In this document: positions 1 to 6,113 of the stretch, piece after piece
How positions within the stretch are numbered: position 1 is the first letter of the stretch
Layout of the letters: each line of letters opens with the position of its first letter
Notes under the pieces: model-generated
What the model was told of the DNA's origin: nothing
Database searches by the model: none
What the model saw: the letters and a program-made list of their open reading frames with translations, nothing else
Assembly (NCBI GenBank): GCA_946481605.1
Contig: CAMLPA010000156.1
Location: forward strand, 1-7,447
Source of the DNA: an uncultured Flavihumibacter sp.
GTDB lineage: Bacteria; Bacteroidota; Bacteroidia; Chitinophagales; Chitinophagaceae
Length of the DNA stretch: 7,447 nt
Direction: 5' to 3'
Translations under genes and position numbers: made by a program

Positions 1-141
1 CTCAGCGACGGTATGGTATTGGGCGTTCAGCCCATGGGGCTGGGACAGGTAGTTTACCTGACCGAGAATCCGCTGTTCCGCAGTTTTTGGGAAAACGGAA
101 AACTGATGTTGTGCAACGCGGTGTTCCTGGTGGGGCAGTAA
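1..141 (+). CDS. C-terminus of probable M14-family zinc carboxypeptidase (5' truncated)
   Basis: Frame 1 is open from the window edge to TAA at 139-141 and gives 46 residues. It reads LSDGMVLGVQPMGLG, then QVVYLTENPLFRSFWENGK, and ends NAVFLVGQ. The pattern of a G-x-G-x-[IV]-[IVL]-Y turn followed by [TD]-[ED]-N/D-P-L-F-R-x-F-W and a hydrophobic NA-[VI]-F end is what I recall from the C-terminal beta region of large secreted M14 zinc carboxypeptidases in Bacteroidota. The catalytic His/Glu residues would lie upstream, outside the window, so activity cannot be judged. It ends 135 bases before the next gene on the same strand, with no obvious terminator between, so read-through is possible. Another secreted hydrolase with a similar C-terminal domain is the main alternative. 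Confidence 0.6.
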   Translation, partial: LSDGMVLGVQPMGLGQVVYLTENPLFRSFWENGKLMLCNAVFLVGQ

Positions 142-276
142 ATGCTTGTCCCGAAGTCTTATCTTCGCTGTTCAAACACCAATTTCAATCAATGAAATGG
201 GGAAAGTTATTTATTGTCCGGGCGTCTTATCCGTAGAATACATCGCTTTCACCTTCATAATTTATAACCTGTTAGG

Positions 277-2778
277 ATGAAGAAAATCCTGTTGACCTCG
301 TTTATCGCCTTACAGCTTTTGTGCACGGCTTTCTGTTTCGGGCAGGCGCCAGCGTCCTGGACCTCCGCAGAAATACTCCAGCAACTCAATAAGTTCAAAG
401 TACTTGGCTCAGTATTGTACATCGCGGCGCACCCGGATGATGAAAATACACGGCTGCTTACGTATCTCTCCAGGGAAATGAACTACCGCACCGGTTATCT
501 TTCCCTCACCAGGGGAGATGGCGGCCAAAACCTGATCGGAGATGAACAGGGGATTGAACTGGGCCTGATCAGAACCCAGGAACTGCTCGCCGCCCGCCGC
601 GTGGATGGCGCTGAACAGTTTTTTACACGCGCCTATGATTTCGGGTTCTCCAAGAATCCCGAAGAAACATTCCGTTTCTGGGACAAAGACAAAGTACTTG
701 CAGATGTGGTGTACGTGATCCGGAAATTCCGTCCGGATGTGATCATCACCCGTTTTCCTACCACAGGAGAAGGAGGCCACGGACATCATACTGCTTCAGC
801 CATTCTTGCGGGAGAGGCTTTTGAACTGGCAGGTGATCCAACCAAATACCCCGAACAACTCAAATATGTTCAACCCTGGAAACCCAAAAGACTGCTGTGG
901 AACACCTTCAATTTTGGTTCCGCGAATACCATCAGTGAGGACCAGTTCAAGATAGAAGTAGGACAATTCAATCCTTTACTGGGAAAGAGTTATGGCGAAA
1001 TTGCCGCGGAAAGCCGGAGCCAGCACAAAAGTCAGGGTTTTGGTGTGCCCCGCTCCAGAGGAGAGGCTTTCGAATATTTCAGGCTCATCAAAGGAACCGC
1101 GCCTAACACTTCATTGACCGATGGCGTAACCACAGATTGGGGTCGTGTGCCCGGTAGCAACCAGGTGGTGCTTCAAACGGAGACGGTCATCCGTAATTTT
1201 AATCCGGGTAAGCCTTCAGCCTCGGTACCCGACCTGGTAGACCTGTACAAAATGGTGCAGGCATTACAGGATCCTTTCTGGAAAGAAGTGAAACTGGCTG
1301 AACTGCGCCAGTTGATTGCCGCGTCAGCCGCACTGTGGCTGGACGCTACTACCAGCCTTCCTTCCGTAGTGCCCGGCGCACCACTCACCATTACGGTGGC
1401 CTTGAATAAAAGATTGCCCGCAGCAGTAAAAGCCGGAAAAATAAGCGTTGCAGGAAAGGATACTGTGCTGAACAAAACGCTTGAGCACAACGTAAATGTA
1501 AATCTTCCTTTCAGCATTATAGTCCCTGCCGACCGTGAAACCACCCAGCCTTACTGGTTAAAAAGACCGATGGGCGCCGGGTATTTTGACGTGCGCGAAC
1601 AGCAACTGATTGGTCTGCCGCAAAATGGTACGGCTTTTAAAGCAACCGTGGAACTGGAAATTGCCGGACTTCCGCTTACTTACCAGCTTCCGGTGATGTA
1701 CAAATACACTGACCCGGTGAAAGGAGAAATTTACCAGCCCTTGCAGGTAGTGCCGCCCGCCCTGGTGAAAACAAATCCCGATGTGCTGCTGTTCCGGAAA
1801 GGTGTTGCTTCCTCCGCTCTGGTAGAAGTGGAACTCACTGCCGATACGGATATTGCCGCGGGCGCGCTGAAAATGAACCATACCATCAATGGCATCACGC
1901 AGCAATTCGCTGCACTGGAAAAGCCGCTTTCCAAAGGGATGAGCGCTTCGTTTCCCTTTAACTTCAGCAATACTTCCTTAAAAAATGGTGACGTGAGTTC
2001 CCTTAAAGTATTTGCATCGAATACAAAAGGAGAAAAACTGGACCAGGACGAAGTGCAGATTCAATACGATCATATCCCGGTGCAGCATTACTTCTACACG
2101 GATTCCGTTAAAGTACTAAACATCGATTTGAAAACAGCCGGGAAAAAGATCGGGTACATTCCAGGAGCGGGCGATAAAGTGGTGCCTGCGTTGCGCCAGA
2201 TGGGGTACGAAGTGGTGATATTGAAGGAAGAAGACCTGCAGCCCGTGTTACTGCGTTCATTCGATGCCGTTATAACAGGAGTTCGCGCGCACAATGTACA
2301 TGCGTTTTTGAGCAACCGCTACGAGGCGCTGATGGATTATGTGAAAGAAGGGGGCAACCTGATTGTGCAGTACAATACGAACAACCAGATAGGACCGGTA
2401 CGTGCTAAGATTGGCCCTTACCCGTTCACCATTACCCGGAACCGCGTTACGGATGAAACGGCTACCGTGAATTTGCTTAAAAAAGAACATCCGGTATTGA
2501 ATTATCCCAATGCCATTAGCAGCGCTGATTTTGAAGGGTGGGTGCAGGAGCGGGGCATCTATTTTGCCGACCAACTCGCGCCCGAATATGAAACCGTCCT
2601 TTCCATGAAAGATCCGGGGGAGAATGAACAAAAGGGGAGTCTGATTATTGCCCGCCATGGAAAAGGTACATTTGTGTACACCGGACTGGTGTTTTTCCGT
2701 CAGTTACCGGCAGGTGTTCCCGGCGCTTACAGGCTGCTGGCAAACATCATAGCGTTGAATCAGAAGAAACCGTTTTAA
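277..2778 (+). CDS. Secreted PIG-L (LmbE-like) family deacetylase with C-terminal glutamine-amidotransferase-like region
   Basis: This 833-aa protein has a Sec signal peptide: MKK, a hydrophobic stretch to about residue 20, and probable cleavage near CFGQA at 20-24. There is no lipobox, so it should be a soluble periplasmic or exported enzyme. Residues ~45-210 are a PIG-L/LmbE domain. The zinc/catalytic motif AHPDDE is at 51-56 and the second metal-ligand motif GGHGHH at 166-171; both are intact. The family hydrolyses N-acetyl groups, typically on GlcNAc-type sugars, as in MshB, BshB and PIG-L. Residues ~330-610 look like beta-sandwich linkers. Residues ~620-830 resemble a ThuA/GATase1-like fold (KKIGYIPGAGD at ~622, FDAVITGVRAHN, YVKEGGNLIVQYNTN). 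I see no convincing Cys-His catalytic pair there, so it may be structural or substrate-binding. The ATG at 277 is the only start that includes the signal peptide. No strong Shine-Dalgarno is present, as is usual in Bacteroidota. The gene heads a tight four-gene run ending in a symporter, which suggests that the products are imported. The substrate is unknown; related Bacteroidota proteins are usually annotated only as PIG-L deacetylase. Confidence 0.93.
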   Translation: MKKILLTSFIALQLLCTAFCFGQAPASWTSAEILQQLNKFKVLGSVLYIAAHPDDENTRLLTYLSREMNYRTGYLSLTRGDGGQNLIGDEQGIELGLIRTQELLAARRVDGAEQFFTRAYDFGFSKNPEETFRFWDKDKVLADVVYVIRKFRPDVIITRFPTTGEGGHGHHTASAILAGEAFELAGDPTKYPEQLKYVQPWKPKRLLWNTFNFGSANTISEDQFKIEVGQFNPLLGKSYGEIAAESRSQHKSQGFGVPRSRGEAFEYFRLIKGTAPNTSLTDGVTTDWGRVPGSNQVVLQTETVIRNFNPGKPSASVPDLVDLYKMVQALQDPFWKEVKLAELRQLIAASAALWLDATTSLPSVVPGAPLTITVALNKRLPAAVKAGKISVAGKDTVLNKTLEHNVNVNLPFSIIVPADRETTQPYWLKRPMGAGYFDVREQQLIGLPQNGTAFKATVELEIAGLPLTYQLPVMYKYTDPVKGEIYQPLQVVPPALVKTNPDVLLFRKGVASSALVEVELTADTDIAAGALKMNHTINGITQQFAALEKPLSKGMSASFPFNFSNTSLKNGDVSSLKVFASNTKGEKLDQDEVQIQYDHIPVQHYFYTDSVKVLNIDLKTAGKKIGYIPGAGDKVVPALRQMGYEVVILKEEDLQPVLLRSFDAVITGVRAHNVHAFLSNRYEALMDYVKEGGNLIVQYNTNNQIGPVRAKIGPYPFTITRNRVTDETATVNLLKKEHPVLNYPNAISSADFEGWVQERGIYFADQLAPEYETVLSMKDPGENEQKGSLIIARHGKGTFVYTGLVFFRQLPAGVPGAYRLLANIIALNQKKPF

Positions 2779-2928
2779 ATGCAGAAAGCGCCGCAGAGAA
2801 GGAACATCGGGTTTGCACTGGCTATTCTTATTGGCCTGGCCATTGGATTTTTTATTAAGAAAGTGCATATTGGATTGCTGATAGGACTCTTTCTGGGACT
2901 GCTGGCCAGCGGCCTGAGAAAGCGTTGA
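2779..2928 (+). CDS. 49-aa two-helix membrane microprotein with glycine-zipper motifs
   Basis: ATG at 2779 directly follows the deacetylase TAA (2776-2778), giving TAAATG, and the frame runs to TGA at 2926-2928. The product has a basic N-terminus (MQKAPQRRN), a first hydrophobic helix at about 10-26 (FALAILIGLAIGFFI), a short basic turn KKVH at 27-30, a second helix at 31-45 (IGLLIGLFLGLLASG) and a basic end LRKR. Glycines are spaced as G19xxxG23 and G32xxxG36xxxG40, a pattern that favours close helix packing. The basic residues at both ends and in the short turn do not give a clean positive-inside assignment. I do not recognise a named family. The abutting start codon and the lack of room for a separate promoter argue for translational coupling to the deacetylase. 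Coding potential rests on position, sensible membrane composition and tight spacing rather than on homology. Confidence 0.72.
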   Translation: MQKAPQRRNIGFALAILIGLAIGFFIKKVHIGLLIGLFLGLLASGLRKR

Positions 2929-2950
2929 CAGGTCACTAAAAAATGCTCGT

Positions 2951-3082
2951 ATGAAAAAAACGACCAGCGGGGCAGAAAATCCCGACAGGAAATTTAACAT
3001 GACCCGCATCAGCGTAATTGTGATTGCTGCGCTTATTCTTGAGATCATTTTCTTCTCTCTTTTCACCAAATATTTCTCATGA
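2951..3082 (+). CDS. 43-aa single-pass membrane microprotein, translationally coupled to the symporter
   Basis: The frame from ATG 2951 to TGA 3080-3082 encodes a polar N-terminus (MKKTTSGAENPDRKFNMTR, residues 1-19), one membrane helix at about 20-38 (ISVIVIAALILEIIFFSLF) and the end TKYFS. Its stop overlaps the symporter start as ATGA (3079-3082), a classical arrangement for translational coupling. It begins 22 bases after the preceding microprotein gene. The helix carries a glutamate, E31, near its middle; a buried charge is more typical of a partner-binding or ion-linked helix than of a random hydrophobic peptide. An internal ATG at residue 17 is a possible alternative start. Small membrane partners are known for some SSS transporters (for example DUF4212/YjcH-type proteins beside ActP-like symporters), but this protein has only one helix and I see no family match. 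A role as symporter subunit is inference from coupling. Confidence 0.75.
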   Translation: MKKTTSGAENPDRKFNMTRISVIVIAALILEIIFFSLFTKYFS

Positions 3083-4833
3083 GCAGTATCGATTGGTTCG
3101 TGCTGGTAGCCACCCTTGCCGCTATTATTCTGTATGGTTTGTATAAAAGCAAGACCACACGCAACCTCGACGGCTATTTCCTGAGTAACAGGAGTATGCC
3201 CTGGTACCTCGTGATGCTCAGCATTATGGGCACACAGGCCAGCGCCATTACTTTTTTATCCGCGCCGGGACAGGCGTATACCGATGGTATGCGCTTCGTG
3301 CAGTATTATTTTGGCCTGCCGCTGGCGATGGTACTCATCGCAGCTTCTTTTGTGCCTGTATTCCATAAACTAAAGGTGTTCACCGCTTATGAATACCTTG
3401 AACAGCGTTTCGACCTGAAAACAAGGGCATTCACGTCTTTCCTGTTTTTGTTGCAGCGTGGACTTTCCACCGGAATCAGCATCTATGCACCGGCAATTAT
3501 CCTTTCCTCCTTATTGGGGTGGAACATCTACTGGACCAATATCGTGATGGGCGGTGTACTAATCGTGTACACGATGACCGGCGGCGCAAGGGCCGTGGCA
3601 TATACACAACAATTGCAGTTCCTGATCATTTTCGCGGGGATGTTTTTCGCCGGATACATGGTGGTGAAAATGTTACCGGAAGGCGTGGGGTTTGCCGATG
3701 CGTTGCACGTAAGCGGAAAGCTGGGTAAGCTGAATGTAATTACCTCCGGAACGAAAACCGGTGGTGGCTTCGATTGGAGTGACCGTTACAATATATGGAG
3801 CGGCATCATCGGCGGTTTCTTCCTGGCGCTGTCATATTTCGGGACCGATCAAAGCCAGGTGGGCCGGTATCTTACCGCAAAATCACTTGCCGAAAGCAGG
3901 ACCGGTTTGCTGATGAATGGCCTGGTGAAAGTGCCCATGCAGTTCCTGATCTTACTGGTGGGCGCACTGGTGTTTACTTTTTACCAGTTCTTTACGCCGC
4001 CGATTTTTTTCAATAAAGTGCAGACTGATAAGGTAGCCGCAGCGCCGGCTTACAGAGACAGTTTCAACTTGCTGGAGCAAAAACACATCACGATTGCGGA
4101 AGAAAAACAGTCTGCAGTCCGTTTATTTACGGATGCGCTTCACCGTGAAGATACGGTACTCATGAACCAGACCGCTGACCAACTGCGTACGCTGAATGCG
4201 CAATCAGACACCGTACGCCAGCAATTTACTTCCATTCTTAAAAAAACGCCGGGCGCAGATGCGAATGATACCAATTATATCTTCCTCCGTTTTGTAATCG
4301 ACTATCTGCCGCAAGGACTGATCGGATTACTCATCGCTGTTATATTTATGGCGGCCTGGGGATCTATCGCGGCTGCGTTAAACTCGTTGTCGTCCTCCAC
4401 CATGGTCGATTTTCACAAAAGATTTTCCGCGAAGCGGGAGCGGCTGGAAGGGGCGGCGCTGGATGAGAAGGAATACAAATGGTCGCGGAGATATACCCTT
4501 TTCTGGGGTGTCTTCTGCATTATCGTCGCGCAGTTTTCCAACAGGATGGGCAGTTTAATCGAAGCAGTGAACGTATTGGGATCGTTGTTTTACGGGGTGA
4601 TACTCGGTATTTTCCTGGTGGCATTCTATGTGAAAAAAGTAGGCGGTAATGCGGTATTTACCGCCGCATTGATAGTGGAAGCGGGGATTATCTGGATGTT
4701 CTTTTTTACAAAGCTGGGCTTCCTGTGGCTGAACCTGGTAGGGGCCGTAGCGGTGGTGGCGCTGGCCTGGGTATTGAGTTTGTTTATGGGGGAGCGCAAA
4801 GTGGCTCCGGTGGTTATGAATGATGCTCCATAG
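3079..4833 (+). CDS. SSS-family sodium/solute symporter
   Basis: This 584-aa inner-membrane protein should couple sodium re-entry to solute uptake. The N-terminal part has the usual SSS layout: a first helix at 5-21, then a YFLSNRSMPWY-type linker at 33-43, and a discontinuous helix with GTQASAITFLSAPGQAY at 51-67. The family-characteristic stretch FGTDQSQVGRYLTAKS is at 254-269. A serine-rich segment, ALNSLSSSTMVDF, is at 433-445, in the helix that supplies sodium ligands in SSS proteins. Further helices occupy about 471-487, 496-518, 524-544 and 548-570. Between hydrophobic segments at ~284-305 and ~412-435 lies a polar stretch of about 90-100 residues (310-402), rich in Glu, Lys, Gln and Asp, which by LeuT-fold reasoning would face the periplasm. 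Start ATG overlaps the upstream microprotein stop. Substrate cannot be predicted; the deacetylase context suggests a sugar, amino sugar or other deacylated product. The 3' end overlaps the convergent nuclease gene by 20 bases. Confidence 0.93.
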   Translation: MSSIDWFVLVATLAAIILYGLYKSKTTRNLDGYFLSNRSMPWYLVMLSIMGTQASAITFLSAPGQAYTDGMRFVQYYFGLPLAMVLIAASFVPVFHKLKVFTAYEYLEQRFDLKTRAFTSFLFLLQRGLSTGISIYAPAIILSSLLGWNIYWTNIVMGGVLIVYTMTGGARAVAYTQQLQFLIIFAGMFFAGYMVVKMLPEGVGFADALHVSGKLGKLNVITSGTKTGGGFDWSDRYNIWSGIIGGFFLALSYFGTDQSQVGRYLTAKSLAESRTGLLMNGLVKVPMQFLILLVGALVFTFYQFFTPPIFFNKVQTDKVAAAPAYRDSFNLLEQKHITIAEEKQSAVRLFTDALHREDTVLMNQTADQLRTLNAQSDTVRQQFTSILKKTPGADANDTNYIFLRFVIDYLPQGLIGLLIAVIFMAAWGSIAAALNSLSSSTMVDFHKRFSAKRERLEGAALDEKEYKWSRRYTLFWGVFCIIVAQFSNRMGSLIEAVNVLGSLFYGVILGIFLVAFYVKKVGGNAVFTAALIVEAGIIWMFFFTKLGFLWLNLVGAVAVVALAWVLSLFMGERKVAPVVMNDAP

Positions 4834-5818
4834 CGTTGACCTTATTTTTTACTTCCGCAAGCAGTTGCTGTTCGGTGGGTAAATAAAGCTGGTACTTACT
4901 GGCAACGATGGATGCATTTGTTTCAGGAAGCGTGATCTTCACCATTGCATCGTTTTTATCTGCACACAAAAGTATGCCGATCGTTGCCTGCTCGAAAGGT
5001 TGTTTTTCAAACCTGTCAAGATAATTTACATACATCTGCAACTGGCCGATGTCCTGGTGTGTGATTTTATGCGTCTTTATTTCGAAGACCACGAAGCATT
5101 GCAGCAAGCGGTTATAAAAGACTAGGTCCATAAAAAAATCATCTCCGCCGATGTGAATACGCTTTTGTCTTGCTACAAAGGAGAAACCATTTCCCAATTC
5201 AAGAAGGAACTCCTGTAAGTGTGCGATCAATGCGCCTTCAAGGTCTTTTTCATAATAAGAAGGTGACTTTTCTAATCCAAGGAACTCAAGTACCATCGGG
5301 TCTTTGATCACATCGAGTGGGTTGGCAGGCTGTTTTTCACCCTTTGCCGCGGCCATTACACTTTCTTTGTCGGTACTCAAAAGCAGCCTTTCATAAAGCT
5401 GGCTGTTAATCTGCCTTTCGAGTTGCCTGGATGTCCAATTGTTTTTTGCCGCCTCAAGGATGTAAAACTCTCTTTTATCTTGATTGTCAATAGGTAAGAG
5501 CAGTTTATAGTGTGTCCAACTGAATTGCGTCCGCAGTGCGGACGCAATTGGGAAGGTCCTGTAAAATTGTCTGTAACGTTCCAATTGACGTACAGTAAAG
5601 CCAGTACCAAATTCTGGCTCTAATTCTTTTGCCAGTGTCCGGATCAGGAACGCACCATAATCCGCGCGGTCTTTCCCTTCCTGTTCTTCTTCAAAAATCC
5701 GTTTCCCGATGTTCCAGTACATGCTTACCCGGATATGGTCAACGGTACGAACGGCCTGCTCCCTGCTTTCAAGGATAAGTGATCTGATGGCGGGTACTAA
5801 AGTTGGATTCATTTCCAT
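4814..5818 (-). CDS. YhcG/DUF1016-type PDDEXK nuclease domain protein
   Basis: The product is 334 aa from the ATG at 5818 (MEMNPTLVPAIRSL). The open frame can be extended ten codons to a TTG at 5848, and a further ATG lies at 5812. I prefer 5818 because of its ATG and the AT-rich leader. Residues ~5-150 form the DUF1016 N-terminal region: YWNIGKRIFEEE, LAKELEPEFGTGF, QLERYRQFYRTFP and the conserved LRTQFSWTHYKLLL. Residues ~175-325 form the YhcG-type PDDEXK domain, with candidate active-site residues D231 (FMDLVFYN), E246 and K248 (VVFEIK), and Q259 in GQLQMYVNYLD. All core residues are present, so it is probably not degenerate. The DUF1016/YhcG family is widespread in accessory DNA and often linked to defence or restriction loci, but its cellular role is poorly established. 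It is convergent with the symporter, and its last 20 bases lie within that gene. No methylase or specificity gene is adjacent. It is more AT-rich than its neighbours, suggesting separate acquisition. Confidence 0.9.
   Translation of the reverse strand: MEMNPTLVPAIRSLILESREQAVRTVDHIRVSMYWNIGKRIFEEEQEGKDRADYGAFLIRTLAKELEPEFGTGFTVRQLERYRQFYRTFPIASALRTQFSWTHYKLLLPIDNQDKREFYILEAAKNNWTSRQLERQINSQLYERLLLSTDKESVMAAAKGEKQPANPLDVIKDPMVLEFLGLEKSPSYYEKDLEGALIAHLQEFLLELGNGFSFVARQKRIHIGGDDFFMDLVFYNRLLQCFVVFEIKTHKITHQDIGQLQMYVNYLDRFEKQPFEQATIGILLCADKNDAMVKITLPETNASIVASKYQLYLPTEQQLLAEVKNKVNAMEHHS
5523..5549. repeat. 27-base perfect inverted repeat inside the nuclease gene
   Basis: Left arm AATTGCGTCCGCA (5523-5535) and right arm TGCGGACGCAATT (5537-5549) are exact reverse complements around a single central G (5536). 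The core is GC-rich within an AT-rich gene. It encodes part of the SALRTQF segment of the DUF1016 domain, so the reading frame is intact through it. With a one-base spacer, an RNA hairpin would have to open a few central pairs to form its loop. It could be a protein-binding palindrome, a REP-like element tolerated in frame, or chance under coding constraint. Confidence 0.85.
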
Positions 5819-5954
5819 ACGATTGTTTTTTATTGATGAATAATACAATACACTGCCTGCAGGGCCAGTGGTGATGGACCTGAATGATGCTCAGTAAATC
5901 AGTTGCTTTATCCACGCCAGTGGTGGGAGATACGCGCGAAAAAGAAAGAAAACA

Positions 5955-5981
5955 AAAATGCAAGGAAATTCCTTGCATTTT
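5955..5981 (-). terminator. Intrinsic terminator downstream of tRNA-Leu (possibly bidirectional)
   Basis: Arms AAAATGCAAGGA (5955-5966) and TCCTTGCATTTT (5970-5981) are perfectly complementary around the loop AAT (5967-5969). On the minus strand the stem ends in a run of U and continues TTTTTGTTTTC, as expected for a Rho-independent terminator. It begins nine bases after the 3' end of the tRNA. The plus-strand side also ends in a short T run (5978-5981), but no plus-strand transcript obviously needs it. Confidence 0.8.
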
Positions 5982-5990
5982 AAATCAAGT

Positions 5991-6075
5991 GCGGCGGAGC
6001 AGATTCGAACTGCCACGCCCGGTAAAAGGCGCTACCACCTCAAAGTAGTGCGTCTACCAATTTCGCCACCGCCGC
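5991..6075 (-). tRNA. tRNA-Leu (anticodon GAG)
   Basis: The 85-base minus-strand sequence folds as a class II tRNA. The acceptor stem is GCGGCGG paired with CCGCCGC (7 bp). The D-arm contains AAATTGGTAGA. The anticodon stem is CTACT/GGTAG, with loop TTGAGGT placing anticodon GAG at positions 34-36. A long variable arm with CGCC/GGCG pairing is typical of tRNA-Leu, and the T-loop is TTCGAAT. CCA is not encoded and would be added after transcription. It should decode CUC and CUU leucine codons. A -7 promoter motif lies just upstream and a hairpin terminator just downstream, so it appears to be a single-gene transcription unit. Confidence 0.95.
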
Positions 6076-6091
6076 TTTTTTGATGGGAGTG

Positions 6092-6099
6092 CAAATGTA
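6092..6099 (-). promoter_or_regulatory. Candidate -7 promoter element for tRNA-Leu
   Basis: On the minus strand this reads TACATTTG, an exact match to the Bacteroidota primary-sigma -7 consensus TAnnTTTG. It ends 16 bases before the mature tRNA 5' end, leaving a short 5' leader. No clear TTG -33 element is seen at the usual distance. The sequence just upstream is very AT-rich and includes the perfect 14-base palindrome TATAAAATTTTATA at 6098-6111, which may help promoter opening. Confidence 0.55.
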
Positions 6100-6113
6100 T
6101 AAAATTTTATAAT

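Noticed and set aside
152..167. Hairpin CGAAG/CTTCG after the carboxypeptidase stop
   Set aside because: The stem is only 5 bp and no T run follows, so it is not a credible terminator.
182..198. Inverted repeat ATTTCA/TGAAAT in the leader of the deacetylase
   Set aside because: Six-base AT-rich arms with a five-base spacer are expected by chance. No promoter motif is positioned with it.
2704..3069. 121-codon minus-strand open frame opposite the two microprotein genes
   Set aside because: It is antisense to the deacetylase end and both small ORFs. The plus-strand reading explains the region better through abutting and overlapping start/stop codons and sensible membrane helices.
5818..5848. 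TTG at 5848 as the nuclease start
   Set aside because: It adds ten low-complexity residues (YYSSIKNNR). ATG at 5818 is in frame and gives a normal N-terminus, so the upstream codons are more likely leader.
5864..5925. Direct repeat GCCAGTGGTG (5864-5873 and 5916-5925) between nuclease gene and tRNA terminator
   Set aside because: Only two 10-base copies 52 bases apart, with no wider similarity and no match to the tRNA 3' end, so it is not supported as att sites or a CRISPR-like array.
5769..5978. 69-codon minus-strand open frame upstream of and overlapping the nuclease start
   Set aside because: It overlaps the 5' end of the nuclease gene in another frame, runs into the tRNA terminator stem, and its product has no recognisable domain or membrane pattern.
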